This document shows positions 26,091 through 35,339 of a DNA stretch of 64,000 nt, one piece after another. The stretch is taken from the NCBI GenBank assembly GCA_947492925.1, contig CANLOQ010000001.1, forward strand, positions 310,001 to 374,000. Direction: 5' to 3'. The notes beneath the pieces are model-generated. The model searched no databases, had not been told where the DNA came from, and saw only the letters and a list, made by a program, of their open reading frames with translations. A program made the translations under genes and the position numbers. Position 1 is the stretch's first letter, and each line of letters begins with the position of its first letter. This stretch comes from an uncultured Sulfitobacter sp. Lineage in GTDB: Bacteria; Pseudomonadota; Alphaproteobacteria; Rhodobacterales; Rhodobacteraceae.

Positions 26091-27890
26091 TTAGTGGTTG
26101 TCCCGCGGCATAAACACGCGCGCGATGTCTTGATATTTGTCTGCGCCCTCAAGCGTCATGCCATGATCAAGCCGTCCGATACGCGCGCGGAACATCTCTT
26201 GCCAGGGTGTCTGGCTGGCGGGCATGTCATAGCCGCCATTAGCCGCGAGGGCACGCGCCCGTTCGTTCAGCTCGTCCAGCGGGACCAGCATATCAACCGT
26301 GCCTTTGCCCAGATCAATGCGCACCCTGTCGCCGGTCTGCAAAAGCGCAAGGCCGCCGCCGTCCGCCGCCTCGGGAGAGGCGTTGAGGATCGAGGGTGAA
26401 CCGGACGTCCCCGATTGGCGCCCGTCACCGATGCAGGGCAGCGCCTCCACCCCCTGTTTGATGAGGTAGGACGGGGGCCGCATGTTCACGACTTCTGCCG
26501 CACCGGGATAGCCTTTGGGGCCGGCACCACGCATGAACAGAATGCAGTTTGCGTCGATGTTCTCAGCCGGATCATCGATGCGGTGATGGAAATCCTCCGG
26601 CCCGTCAAAAACAACCGCACGGCCCTCAAACGCCTCCGGATCATTTGGATTGGACAGATAGGTCCTGCGAAACGCGGGCGAGATCACAGAAGTTTTCATG
26701 ATCGCACTTTCGAACAGGTTGCCCGACAGGTTCAAAAATCCCGCTTGCTCTTTCATCGGATCGCTAGTGGGCTTGATGACATCCGTATTGCGTGACCGCA
26801 GCAATTCGCAGTTCCGCCCGATGCTGGCCCCGTTCACGGTGATCGCATCGGGGTGCGGCAGCAGCCCGCCCGCGATCAATTCGCCCACAACCGCAGGCAC
26901 GCCGCCCGCCTGTTGATAGTCTTCGCCCAGATATTTGCCCGCAGGCTGCATATTCACCAAAAGCGGCACATGATGCCCGTGCTTTTGCCAATCATCGTTG
27001 TCCAGCGGCACACCCAGATGCCGCGCAATCGCGTTCAGATGGATCGGTGCATTCGTGGACCCGCCGATGGCAGAGTTGATCACGATAGCATTCTCGAAAG
27101 CCTGCCGCGTCATGATGTTGGTGGGCCGCATATCTTCCCAGACCATCTCGACAATCCGCTTGCCGGTCTCATAGCTGATCTGCCCACGCTCGCGGTAAGG
27201 TGCGGGGATCGCGGCAGAACCCGGCAATTGCATGCCCAGCGCCTCGGCCAGCGAATTCATCGTCGTGGCCGTGCCCATTGTGTTGCAGTACCCCACTGAC
27301 GGGGCAGAGGCGGCAGCGATTTCCATGAACTCGTCGGTGTCGATGTCACCTGCCGCAAGCTGTTCGCGCGCTTTCCAGATTACCGTGCCGGAACCCGCGC
27401 GTTCGCCCTTCCACCAGCCGTTAAGCATCGGACCAACGCTCAGCGCGATGGCGGGGATATTCACGGTCGCGGCGGCCATCAGAAGGGCGGGCGTCGTCTT
27501 GTCACAACCGATGTTCAAAACCACACCGTCCAGCGGATAGCCGAACAATGTCTCGACCAGCGACAGATAGGCAAGATTGCGATCCAGTGATGCCGTGGGC
27601 CGTTTGCCGGTTTCCTGAATGGGATGCACCGGCACCTCAATACAGGTGCCGCCCGCCGCAATGATCCCGTCGCGCACGCGTTTGGTCAGCTCGATATGGT
27701 GCCGGTTGCAGGGCGACAGATCACTGCCCGTCTGCGCAATCGCGATGATCGGTTTGCCTGATTGCAGCTCTTCGCGCGTCAGACCGTAGTTCAGATACCG
27801 CTCCAGATACAGCGCGGTCATTTCCAGATTGTCGGGATTCATGAACCATTTGCGTGATCGCAAGTCGTCCTTGGTGATGCGTTTTGTCAT
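26091..27890 (-). CDS. IlvD/Edd-family sugar-acid dehydratase (xylonate/arabinonate type)
   Basis: Iron-sulfur dehydratase of 599 residues that removes water from an aldonic acid to give a 2-keto-3-deoxy acid. Cluster-ligand cysteines appear in [20 protein letters not shown] and [13 protein letters not shown]. Near the C-terminus [20 protein letters not shown] matches the sugar-acid branch rather than IlvD itself. The opening [21 protein letters not shown] and the ending close to [14 protein letters not shown] resemble D-xylonate dehydratase. The start overlaps the SDR stop by four bases. Xylonate, arabinonate, fuconate and rhamnonate cannot be told apart from sequence alone. Confidence 0.9.
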   Translation of the reverse strand: MTKRITKDDLRSRKWFMNPDNLEMTALYLERYLNYGLTREELQSGKPIIAIAQTGSDLSPCNRHHIELTKRVRDGIIAAGGTCIEVPVHPIQETGKRPTASLDRNLAYLSLVETLFGYPLDGVVLNIGCDKTTPALLMAAATVNIPAIALSVGPMLNGWWKGERAGSGTVIWKAREQLAAGDIDTDEFMEIAAASAPSVGYCNTMGTATTMNSLAEALGMQLPGSAAIPAPYRERGQISYETGKRIVEMVWEDMRPTNIMTRQAFENAIVINSAIGGSTNAPIHLNAIARHLGVPLDNDDWQKHGHHVPLLVNMQPAGKYLGEDYQQAGGVPAVVGELIAGGLLPHPDAITVNGASIGRNCELLRSRNTDVIKPTSDPMKEQAGFLNLSGNLFESAIMKTSVISPAFRRTYLSNPNDPEAFEGRAVVFDGPEDFHHRIDDPAENIDANCILFMRGAGPKGYPGAAEVVNMRPPSYLIKQGVEALPCIGDGRQSGTSGSPSILNASPEAADGGGLALLQTGDRVRIDLGKGTVDMLVPLDELNERARALAANGGYDMPASQTPWQEMFRARIGRLDHGMTLEGADKYQDIARVFMPRDNH

Positions 27891-28645
27891 TGGCCTGACC
27901 AGCCTCCGTCGATGATGTGGGGGTGTCCTGTGGTGAATGCACTTTCGTCACTGGCCAAATAGACCACCAGTGCCGCGATTTCTTCGGCGGAGGCGACACG
28001 GCCCATAGGTTGGCGGGCCACGAATTGCGCCATCGCCTCTTCACGGCTGCCCAATTGTTCCCCAAGTGCTGTCACACGATCATGCCAACTGGGACTTTCG
28101 ACCGTGCCGGGGCAGATGCAGTTACAGCGGATGCCCTGCTTGATGTAGTCTACCGCGACCGATTTCGTCAGACCCACAACGGCCGCCTTGGTCATCCCGT
28201 AGACAAAGCGGTTTGGCGCCCCGATCACCGACCCCGCGGCGGACGACATATTGATAACAGACCCGCCGCCCCGTTCAATCATGCCCGGCAGCGTGGCGCG
28301 CAGGGTGCGCACCATCGACCGAACATTCAGATCAAAGGCAAACTCAAGCTCCTCATCCGTGGCATCCAGAGCGGCCCCGTGATGCACAAAACCGGCACAG
28401 TTGAACAGGATGTCAGGATTGGCGCGCGCCGTGCCCGCGTTCACGCTGTCATCGTTGCGGACGTCCATTTCGAAAATTTCGATTTTTTCGGGATTCGTGT
28501 CGCGGATCGACGCAAGGGCGTCAAGGTTGACGTCCGTGGCAAAAACATCTGCGCCTTCGCGGGCCATCGCGATGGCACTGGCGCGCCCGATGCCCTGCGC
28601 TGCGGCTGTCACAAGCGCACGTTTTCCTTCAAGTCTTTGTTTCAT
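27887..28645 (-). CDS. SDR-family oxidoreductase, 2-keto-3-deoxy-L-fuconate dehydrogenase/BDH2-like
   Basis: Short-chain dehydrogenase of 252 residues with an intact active site: [10 protein letters not shown] near residue 13, [10 protein letters not shown] near residue 83, SSAAGSV and the catalytic YGMTK near residue 150, and ending VIIDGGWS-like ([10 protein letters not shown]). The [23 protein letters not shown] and [10 protein letters not shown] segments are close to the BDH2/2-keto-3-deoxy-L-fuconate dehydrogenase group, which oxidises C4 of the keto-deoxy acid. It is the first gene of the minus-strand sugar-acid operon and diverges from the HIBADH-family gene; the 180 bases between them should hold both promoters, but no clear site was seen. 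Confidence 0.88.
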   Translation of the reverse strand: MKQRLEGKRALVTAAAQGIGRASAIAMAREGADVFATDVNLDALASIRDTNPEKIEIFEMDVRNDDSVNAGTARANPDILFNCAGFVHHGAALDATDEELEFAFDLNVRSMVRTLRATLPGMIERGGGSVINMSSAAGSVIGAPNRFVYGMTKAAVVGLTKSVAVDYIKQGIRCNCICPGTVESPSWHDRVTALGEQLGSREEAMAQFVARQPMGRVASAEEIAALVVYLASDESAFTTGHPHIIDGGWSGQ

Positions 28646-28825
28646 ATGTAATCATTTGCCCCCTCAAAACAGGGCGGCCCCACGTCAGCACGCACGGCGT
28701 TCTGTCCCTTTTTTGCACTTTTTCCATCGGGCACACTGGCCCTTTTCGCCATTGGCGTTAGCGTATGTCAGACGCGCCGGATTGACCATAACCGGCTGTC
28801 CTGTCGGATCAAAAGGAACCCCACA

Positions 28826-29710
28826 ATGACCACGCCCCGCAAAATCACACTCATCGGAACCGGGTTGATGGGGGCACCGATGGCGCGCAACCTGTTGGCG
28901 GCAGGACATGATCTGACTGTCTGGAACAGATCTGCCCATCGCGCGGCACCACTGGTGGACGCGGGCGCACAAATGGCCGACACAGCCGCGCAAGCCATTG
29001 CCGGGGCTGAGTTTGTAATCACCATGTTGTCGGACGGATATGCGACAGGCGCTGTGCTTGACGATGATGCTGTGCAGGGCGCACTGACTGCCGGACAGCT
29101 GTGGATCGACATGTCGAGCGCCAAGCCTGAGCACGCGCGCACGCAGGCCGAAACGCTGGGCCGGTTCGGCGTCGCGCACCTTGATGCACCCGTATCGGGC
29201 GGCACAAAAGGGGCCGAAGCGGGCAGTCTGGCGATCATGGTTGGCGGACCCAAAGATGCCTTTGCAACCGCCGTCCCGGTGCTAGAGGCAATGGGCCGTC
29301 CTGTTCACGTAGGACCTGCGGGCGCGGGCATGCTGTGCAAACTGGCCAATCAGACCATCGTGGCCGTGACCATCGCAGCGGTGGCCGAAGCGACGCTGCT
29401 GGTGCAAAAAGGCGGCGCTGACCCAGCCGCACTGCGGGCGGCGCTGAAAGGTGGATTTGCCGACAGCACCATCCTGCAACAGCACGGCGCGCGCATGTCT
29501 GACGGCAATTTTGATCCCGGCGGGCCGTCGAAACTCCAGCTCAAGGATCTGGACAATGCGCTTGCCGAAGCGGGCGCGCTTGATCTGGACTTGCCCGCAA
29601 CGCAGGATGTGCGCGAACGCTATGCTTACTTCTGTGCGAAAATGGACGGGGCCGAGCTAGATCATGCGGGGCTTTACCTTGAACTGAAAAAACGGAATGG
29701 CCTGACATGA
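28826..29710 (+). CDS. NAD(P)-dependent oxidoreductase, 3-hydroxyisobutyrate dehydrogenase/tartronate semialdehyde reductase family
   Basis: β-Hydroxyacid dehydrogenase of 294 residues. The cofactor motif IGTGLMGAPMARNLLAAGH is near residue 9, the substrate motif DAPVSGGTKGAEAGSLAIMVGG near residue 117, and the catalytic lysine in CKLANQTIVA near residue 172. An AAAGGA-type ribosome-binding site precedes the ATG. The gene overlaps the next one by four bases (ATGA). Relatives act on L-threonate, glycerate or tartronate semialdehyde; the pairing with a DenD-like protein points to four-carbon sugar acids, but the substrate is not readable. Confidence 0.88.
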   Translation: MTTPRKITLIGTGLMGAPMARNLLAAGHDLTVWNRSAHRAAPLVDAGAQMADTAAQAIAGAEFVITMLSDGYATGAVLDDDAVQGALTAGQLWIDMSSAKPEHARTQAETLGRFGVAHLDAPVSGGTKGAEAGSLAIMVGGPKDAFATAVPVLEAMGRPVHVGPAGAGMLCKLANQTIVAVTIAAVAEATLLVQKGGADPAALRAALKGGFADSTILQQHGARMSDGNFDPGGPSKLQLKDLDNALAEAGALDLDLPATQDVRERYAYFCAKMDGAELDHAGLYLELKKRNGLT

Positions 29711-30672
29711 CCAAAATTCTGATCTTGGGCGGTGGTGGCATGATCGGCCAGAAACTGGCCCAGCGCATCATCGACACCGACATCCATCCCGGCGCTGATC
29801 TTACCTTGTTCGACAGGACTTTTCCCGAAGTGGGCGTGCCTGCCAAAACCCTGACCGGCACGATCACGGACACTGTCACAGCCCAATCGCTTGCGGCAAC
29901 GCGCCCCGATGTCATCTACGCGCTTGCCGCTGTTGTTTCTGGACAGGCAGAGGCGGAATTTGCGCTGGGCTGGGACGTGAATATGATGGCGATGTGGCAT
30001 CTGCTCAATGCGCTCAAGGCAGAACACGATGCCGCGTCCGGTGCCTATACGCCGCGCGTTGTCTTCACATCGTCCATCGCCGTTTTCGGAGGACCGTTTC
30101 CCGACAAGATCGGGGATGACTTTCTGTCTGCCCCGCAGACCAGCTATGGCGCTCAAAAGGCGGCCTGCGAATTGATGGTCACGGATTTCAGCCGCAAAGG
30201 GTTCATTGACGGGCTGTCCCTCCGCCTGCCCACCATCTGCGTGCGCCCCGGCGCACCAAACGCTGCGGCATCGGGTTTCTTTTCCGGCATCATCCGCGAA
30301 CCGCTAAACGGGCAAGAGGCGATCCTGCCGGTGCCCGACACCGTGCGCCACTGGCACGCCAGCCCCCGTGCAGCGGCGCGCTTTCTGACGCATGCGGCCA
30401 CACTCGACACTGCTTTGCTGGAAGGACGGCGCGCGCTGAACTTGCCGGGGTTCAGCTGCACCGTCGCTGAACAGATAGAGGCCCTGCGGCGCGTCGCGGG
30501 GCAAAAGGCCGTTGACCTGATCAAACCTGTGCCTGACCCGGCCATCATCAGCATCGTAGATGGATGGCCCCGCGACTTCGCCCCTGATCGGGCGGCATCG
30601 CTGGGATTTGAGGCAGAACAGAACTTTGACCAGATCATCCGTGTATATCTGGAAGACGATCTGGCGTCCTGA
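29707..30672 (+). CDS. NAD-dependent epimerase/dehydratase-family protein, D-erythronate dehydrogenase (DenD)-like
   Basis: Extended-SDR protein of 321 residues. It has ILILGGGGMIGQKLAQRI near residue 4, the serine in VFTSSIAVFG and the catalytic YGAQK near residue 145, then LRLPTICVRPG. The N-terminal ILGGGGMIG and the SGFFSGIIREPL segment resemble D-erythronate dehydrogenases. It is translationally coupled to the HIBADH-family gene. Together they would oxidise a sugar acid at two positions or serve two substrates entering the same locus. It converges with the lytic transglycosylase gene; the 100 bases between hold nothing recognisable. Confidence 0.87.
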   Translation: MTKILILGGGGMIGQKLAQRIIDTDIHPGADLTLFDRTFPEVGVPAKTLTGTITDTVTAQSLAATRPDVIYALAAVVSGQAEAEFALGWDVNMMAMWHLLNALKAEHDAASGAYTPRVVFTSSIAVFGGPFPDKIGDDFLSAPQTSYGAQKAACELMVTDFSRKGFIDGLSLRLPTICVRPGAPNAAASGFFSGIIREPLNGQEAILPVPDTVRHWHASPRAAARFLTHAATLDTALLEGRRALNLPGFSCTVAEQIEALRRVAGQKAVDLIKPVPDPAIISIVDGWPRDFAPDRAASLGFEAEQNFDQIIRVYLEDDLAS

Positions 30673-30773
30673 CGTCAATGACTCCTACAGAGTGCTGCAT
30701 TGCACCCGCTAGGGCAATGTATCCAGGCCGGGAGAAGACAGTCAGCAATACTGTACCATAAAGATCCCGCCGA

Positions 30774-31925
30774 TCACCCCAGCGCGCGCAGCAATTCCTG
30801 TGACGGATCGCCGGTGGGCGTCTGGCCGATGCTGGACTGATACGCGCTGATCGCCTTGCGGCTGTTGGGGCCAATCACCCCATCGCTGCCGCCGGTGTCA
30901 AAGCCGCGCGCTGTCAGGCGCTGCTGCAAACGTACACGGTCGTCCTTGGTCAGCCCGAATTCGTCCGGTGGAAAACTTGCCCGAATGGGGCCACCGCCCG
31001 CAATACGATCCGCCAGATGACCAACGCCAATCGCGTAGCTGTCAGAATTATTGTAGCGCTTGATCACATTGAAATTGCTGGTGACAGCAAAACGGGGGCC
31101 GCCGGGCTGCGGTTGCAGGGTCCGTCCCTGCGGTGCGCCATTGCCGATCTCACCGCCCCAGCGACGCCCCTTTGTCCAACCGTTCCGCGACAGGTAAGCG
31201 GCGGTAGATGCAAGCGAATCCGCAGGGTCATCCGACCAGATATCGCGCCGCCCGTCGCCGTTGAAATCAACGGCAAAGGCTTGATACGATGTCGGAATGA
31301 ATTGCGTGTGCCCCATAGCACCGGCCCATGAACCGGTCATGCGGGATGCAGCAATATCGCCGTTCTGGAGAATTCTGAGCGCCGCCAGAAGCTGCTTTTC
31401 GAAAAACGCGCCGCGTCTGCCATCAAAAGCCAATGTCGAGGTGGCCGAGATCACTGGGACAGCACCGCGCCTGTCCCCGAAAAAGCTCTCCAGCCCCCAG
31501 ATTGCCGTGACAATCTCTGCCGATACACCATAGCGTGCCTCGACCGCCGCAAGCGTGCTGCGATGTCGCGCGAAAGCGGCCCGTCCCTTGGCCACCCTCT
31601 CGTCCGACGCGGCAATGGCGAGGTAGTCTTCAAGGCTGCGTTTGAACTCCGTCTGATTGCGGTCCCGCTTGACCACCCCGGGCAAATAGCCGGTGCCACG
31701 AAACGCGGTGGCCAGTGTCCCTGCTGAAATCCCCTGGCCTGCCGCGCGGTCACGGAAACTGGCCACCCATGCGGCATAGGCTGCGTTTGGCACCGGGCGA
31801 AGGTCGGCGGGTAAAGTTGTGCTGCCCGAAGTTGCCGTAACCGGGCCAAGCGCGCCGCCCCCGCCGCATGCCGAAAGACCCAGCGCCCCAAGGCCAAGAA
31901 GTGTGTGTCTGCGTGTCAGGTTCAT
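30774..31925 (-). CDS. Lytic murein transglycosylase, MltB type, lipoprotein with peptidoglycan-binding domain
   Basis: Periplasmic muramidase-like enzyme of about 383 residues, cleaving peptidoglycan to 1,6-anhydro products. A lipoprotein signal is seen: MNLTRRHTLLGLGALGLSAC, with lipobox LSAC. The catalytic domain has IVTAIWGLESFFGD, carrying the catalytic glutamate, and GSWAGAMGHTQFIPTSY near residue 200. The last 60 residues or so are a PG_binding_1 domain (LQQRLTARGFDTGGSDGVIGP). The start is the ATG of the lipoprotein signal; a short upstream extension in the same frame would spoil it. The gene appears monocistronic. Confidence 0.92.
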   Translation of the reverse strand: MNLTRRHTLLGLGALGLSACGGGGALGPVTATSGSTTLPADLRPVPNAAYAAWVASFRDRAAGQGISAGTLATAFRGTGYLPGVVKRDRNQTEFKRSLEDYLAIAASDERVAKGRAAFARHRSTLAAVEARYGVSAEIVTAIWGLESFFGDRRGAVPVISATSTLAFDGRRGAFFEKQLLAALRILQNGDIAASRMTGSWAGAMGHTQFIPTSYQAFAVDFNGDGRRDIWSDDPADSLASTAAYLSRNGWTKGRRWGGEIGNGAPQGRTLQPQPGGPRFAVTSNFNVIKRYNNSDSYAIGVGHLADRIAGGGPIRASFPPDEFGLTKDDRVRLQQRLTARGFDTGGSDGVIGPNSRKAISAYQSSIGQTPTGDPSQELLRALG

Positions 31926-32017
31926 CTGCTCTGATCCCCATATTTTTCTTTGACTATATGGCATGAAAAACCCCGCGCAAAGCTGGGTTTGTAAGGGCCA
32001 TCACAGATCGGCGGAAA

Positions 32018-32662
32018 TCAGGCGGCGCGCGCACCCGTGCGAGTTGTGATATGCGCCGTATCTCCAAAATCGTGGTCTTGGGTATTCGCGTTGGGATAGA
32101 CCAGCGTTTCAATCCCAGCAGCTTTTGCAGCTGCGACCCCGGCGACATTGTCTTCTACTGCCAGGGCGTCTTTTGCAGCGACACCCAAACGGTCAAGCGC
32201 AAGGTGATAAAGGGCCGGATCGGGCTTTGGCCTCTCTGCATCATCGCCCGACGTCACCACATCAAAACCCATCTCCCGGGCACCGCCGAAACCGGCAAGC
32301 AGCGCGTCAATGCTGCCTTTTGCCGTGCCGCTGACAAAAGCAATCGGAAGCTTCAGGTGACGCGCTTCGGCCAGAAGTTTTGCGGTTTCGGCCCGCACGG
32401 GCACGATGCCCTTGCGCAACTCTTCCTGAAAAATAGCGGTTTTGCGTGCGTGCAACGCGGCGCTGTCCACCGCAGTGCCCTGCGCTTTGGCAAAGTCCGC
32501 AATCCGGTCGGCACCGCCCGACCCCGTCAACATCTCGCGGTAAGCATCACGGGACCAGTGCCAGCCAAGGTCAGCTTCTTCAAATGCCTGATTGAACGCC
32601 TTGCGCTGCAGTTCGGATGTGTCGGCAAGCACACTGATTGAGCCGATAAGTAACGCTTTCAT
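32018..32662 (-). CDS. HAD-superfamily-like protein lacking the catalytic aspartates
   Basis: Protein of about 214 residues with the HAD subfamily IA fold. Motif II is present (LPIAFVSGTAKGS), motif III lysine in DAERPKPDPALYHLAL, and motif IV in ALAVEDNVAGVAAAKAAG. Motif I, normally FDxDGTL with the nucleophile and acid aspartates, reads LLIGSISVLADTSE, so both aspartates are missing. The rest is well preserved, which argues for a retained non-phosphatase role rather than decay. I recall similar motif-I changes in Rhodobacterales homologues but cannot check here. It lies 25 bases downstream of the CreA gene on the same strand. Confidence 0.8.
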   Translation of the reverse strand: MKALLIGSISVLADTSELQRKAFNQAFEEADLGWHWSRDAYREMLTGSGGADRIADFAKAQGTAVDSAALHARKTAIFQEELRKGIVPVRAETAKLLAEARHLKLPIAFVSGTAKGSIDALLAGFGGAREMGFDVVTSGDDAERPKPDPALYHLALDRLGVAAKDALAVEDNVAGVAAAKAAGIETLVYPNANTQDHDFGDTAHITTRTGARAA

Positions 32663-32687
32663 CTGGGTAAACTCCGCGAAAAAGGGG

Positions 32688-33158
32688 CTAGTTTGTGGGG
32701 ATATAGAGCGGAACGGTCGACATCGACATTTTCGCTGACCCGTTTTGAACGTCACGGGCGTGGCTGATGTAGATCAACGTGTTGTTCGCTTCGTCAAAAA
32801 TGCGCTTCACGCGCAGTGTCTTAAAAACGATCGACCGCCGCTCACTAAAGACATCTTCGCCCTCATCACTCCGGTCAATCTTTCCGATCTTGATCGGACC
32901 TGTCTGACGGCAGGAAATCGAGGAGTTTGACGGATCCTCAAACCAATTGCCCTTTTGAAGCCGGTCAATCAGACCACGCTCAAAATAGGCAAGGTGGCAT
33001 GTCACCCCTTCCACATCGGGGTCAGCGACAGCTTCGATCACGATGTCATTGCCAAGCCAGTCCACATCAACATTGCCAACGGTCTCAGCCGCAGCGGTAG
33101 TGGCGCACAGGCAAAGACCGGCGGCGATTGCGGGGAGGAGGGGAAATTTTGAACTCAT
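32688..33158 (-). CDS. creA: CreA family secreted protein
   Basis: Small exported protein of about 156 residues, function unknown in the family. The signal peptide is MSSKFPLLPAIAAGLCLCAT with cleavage after AAA. The mature part has VDVDWLGNDIVIEAVADPDVEGVTCH near the start and DPSNSSISCRQTGPI, both CreA hallmarks, including two cysteines likely to form a disulfide. The ATG start overlaps or abuts the opposite-strand start region of the radical-SAM gene, so the two diverge from a very short shared region. Confidence 0.87.
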   Translation of the reverse strand: MSSKFPLLPAIAAGLCLCATTAAAETVGNVDVDWLGNDIVIEAVADPDVEGVTCHLAYFERGLIDRLQKGNWFEDPSNSSISCRQTGPIKIGKIDRSDEGEDVFSERRSIVFKTLRVKRIFDEANNTLIYISHARDVQNGSAKMSMSTVPLYIPTN

Positions 33159-33264
33159 GCCGGACAACGCTGCAGGATCGGTTCCGGTTCCCGATTATGT
33201 GACACCCTGCTGCACCCCCGGCCTTTCTATTGCGATGCCGCGCAAAAGAACATATCAAGAACAC

Positions 33265-34500
33265 ATGGCAAGACTCACTCTTCAGGAAAAGCTGGCGCTT
33301 CTCAGCGATGCAGCAAAATACGATGCTTCCTGCGCATCCTCCGGCACATCCAAGCGTCACAGCGCGGATGGAAAAGGGCTTGGCAGCACCGAAGGATCAG
33401 GCATTTGTCATGCCTACGCTCCTGACGGACGCTGCATCAGCCTTTTAAAAATTCTGATGACAAATTTCTGCATCTACGACTGCGCCTATTGCATCAACCG
33501 CGTCTCTTCAAACGTGGCCCGCGCGCGGTTTTCGGTGGAAGAAGTGGTGCACCTGACCACAGAGTTTTATCGCCGCAACTATATTGAAGGGCTGTTTCTG
33601 TCCTCGGGGATCATCCGGTCACCCGACGACACGATGGCCGATATGGTGCGCATCGCGCGGGAGCTGCGCGAGGTGCATCACTTTCGGGGCTATATCCACC
33701 TCAAGACGATACCGGATGCCGCACCCGAACTGATTGAACAGGCGGGTCTTCTGGCGGACCGTTTGTCGATGAACATCGAACTGCCCACTGACGCAGGGCT
33801 CAAGGCCTATGCACCGGAAAAAGATGCGGACGGTATCCGGCAAGCGATGGGCGACGTACGGGCCCGCAAAGAGGAATTGAAAACCCCGACATATCGCGGA
33901 CGCAAGGCCCCTAAATTCGCCCCGGCGGGGCAATCCACCCAACTGATCGTCGGCGCGGACGGGGCAAGCGACCGGACGATCCTGCAAAGCTCAACCCGGC
34001 TTTATGGGGATTACCGGCTCAAGCGGGTTTATTATTCCGCATTTTCTCCGATCCCCGACAGCACGGCGAAACTGCCGCTGATCAAGCCTCCGATGGTACG
34101 CGAACATCGGTTATATCAGGCCGATTGGCTGATGCGGTTCTACGGTTTTGACGCCAATGAAATCGCCCCCGATCAGGGCAACGGCATGCTGGATCTTGAG
34201 GTTGATCCCAAGCTCGCCTGGGCCTTGGCCAACCGCCATGTGTTCCCCGTTGATGTCAACCGTGCGGGCAAGGACATGCTGCTGCGCGTCCCCGGGTTCG
34301 GCACAAAATCTGTTGGCCGCATTCTGTCGGCGCGGCGCAGTGGGGCGCTTGGCTGGACTGATCTGCGCCGCCTTGGTGCTCAGGTGCGCAAGGCGCAGCC
34401 GTTCATCGTTGCACGCGACTGGCGGCCCGGCGCCCTGACCGACGCCGAAAACCTGCGCGCGCGCTTTGCACCCCCGCCCGAACAATTGCAACTGATCTGA
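33265..34500 (+). CDS. Putative DNA modification/repair radical SAM protein (TIGR03916 type)
   Basis: Radical-SAM protein of about 411 residues. The cluster motif CIYDCAYC is near residue 73, after ADAAKYDASC-like DAAKYDASCASSGTSK and STEGSGICHAYAPDG. The C-terminal quarter has a helix-hairpin-helix (DMLLRVPGFGTKSVGRILSARR), a DNA-binding element. Family members are linked in databases with UdgX-type uracil-DNA glycosylases. I chose the ATG of MARLTLQEKL, which matches family length; ATGs at 33235 and 33157 are alternatives. The stop overlaps the next gene start (TGATG), so it is coupled to the TIGR03915 partner. Confidence 0.9.
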   Translation: MARLTLQEKLALLSDAAKYDASCASSGTSKRHSADGKGLGSTEGSGICHAYAPDGRCISLLKILMTNFCIYDCAYCINRVSSNVARARFSVEEVVHLTTEFYRRNYIEGLFLSSGIIRSPDDTMADMVRIARELREVHHFRGYIHLKTIPDAAPELIEQAGLLADRLSMNIELPTDAGLKAYAPEKDADGIRQAMGDVRARKEELKTPTYRGRKAPKFAPAGQSTQLIVGADGASDRTILQSSTRLYGDYRLKRVYYSAFSPIPDSTAKLPLIKPPMVREHRLYQADWLMRFYGFDANEIAPDQGNGMLDLEVDPKLAWALANRHVFPVDVNRAGKDMLLRVPGFGTKSVGRILSARRSGALGWTDLRRLGAQVRKAQPFIVARDWRPGALTDAENLRARFAPPPEQLQLI

Positions 34501-35336
34501 TGCAGGTTGTCACCCTGCCCCGACTTGGCACCTTTGACGCATGGCGTGACCGCGCACGCGGGCTGGCCCGTGCGGGTGTCTGCGATACCGCTGTAACATG
34601 GCAGATGGAGGGCGACGCAGTCTCGCTTTTTGGCGATACCGCCCCGGTGTCCGAACCGCCCCTGCGTGACATCACAGTTCCCAAGGCTTTTCCTGCGCTG
34701 GCGAAACAACTCTGTGCCAGCCGCGCGCCCGGTGCCTTTGATCTGGCCTACCGCCTGCTTGTGCGCCTGAATGATCGCCCCGGCTTATTGTCCAATCGTG
34801 CAGACCCCGACGTGGACCGCGCCGAAAAGATCGCCAAGCATATCCGCCGCGACATGCACAAGATGAAAGCCTTTGTCCGCTTCCGCGAGGTGACACCGCA
34901 GGGGGCGAACCGGCGACAGTTCATCTCCTGGTTCGAACCCGATCACCGCATCGAAGAACTGATTGCGCCATTCTTTTCCCGCCGGTTCGGAGACATGGAC
35001 TGGATCATTGTCACACCAGAGGTCAGCACCCGGTTTGACGGTGGCACCGTCAGTTTTGAAGCGGTCAAAACAGAGCGGATGGAACTGAGCGATGAGACCG
35101 AAGAATTGTGGCGGACCTATTACGCCAATATCTTCAATCCGGCCCGGCTCAAGGTGAAAGCCATGCAATCGGAGATGCCCAAGAAATACTGGAAAAACCT
35201 GCCCGAAGCGGCCCTTATTCCCGGTCTTATCGCGGATGCAGAGGCCCGCGTGCATGAAATGCGCAAAGCGGCACCCACCTTGCCGCCGCTTCGCGCTGCA
35301 AAAGTTCTGAACCGGCAAAACAAGGATGATAATTAG
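34500..35336 (+). CDS. TIGR03915-type putative DNA metabolism protein (radical-SAM partner)
   Basis: Protein of 278 residues belonging to the family found next to, or fused with, UdgX uracil-DNA glycosylase and the preceding radical-SAM protein. Visible family blocks are VRLNDRPGLLSNRADPDVDRAEKIA-like material near residues 85-110, KMKAFVRFREV near residue 122, HRIEELIAPFFSRRF near residue 150 and EELWRTYYANIFNPARLK near residue 200, with the C-terminal PKKYWKNLPEA. In many bacteria this module continues into a UdgX domain; here it stops, and no UdgX gene lies next to it. The biochemical role is not established. Confidence 0.87.
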   Translation: MQVVTLPRLGTFDAWRDRARGLARAGVCDTAVTWQMEGDAVSLFGDTAPVSEPPLRDITVPKAFPALAKQLCASRAPGAFDLAYRLLVRLNDRPGLLSNRADPDVDRAEKIAKHIRRDMHKMKAFVRFREVTPQGANRRQFISWFEPDHRIEELIAPFFSRRFGDMDWIIVTPEVSTRFDGGTVSFEAVKTERMELSDETEELWRTYYANIFNPARLKVKAMQSEMPKKYWKNLPEAALIPGLIADAEARVHEMRKAAPTLPPLRAAKVLNRQNKDDN

Positions 35337-35339
35337 CGT

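Noticed and set aside
33043-33264. Longer N-terminus for the radical-SAM protein
   Set aside because: The extension is antisense to the CreA signal-peptide region and has low-complexity residues; family length fits the ATG at 33265.
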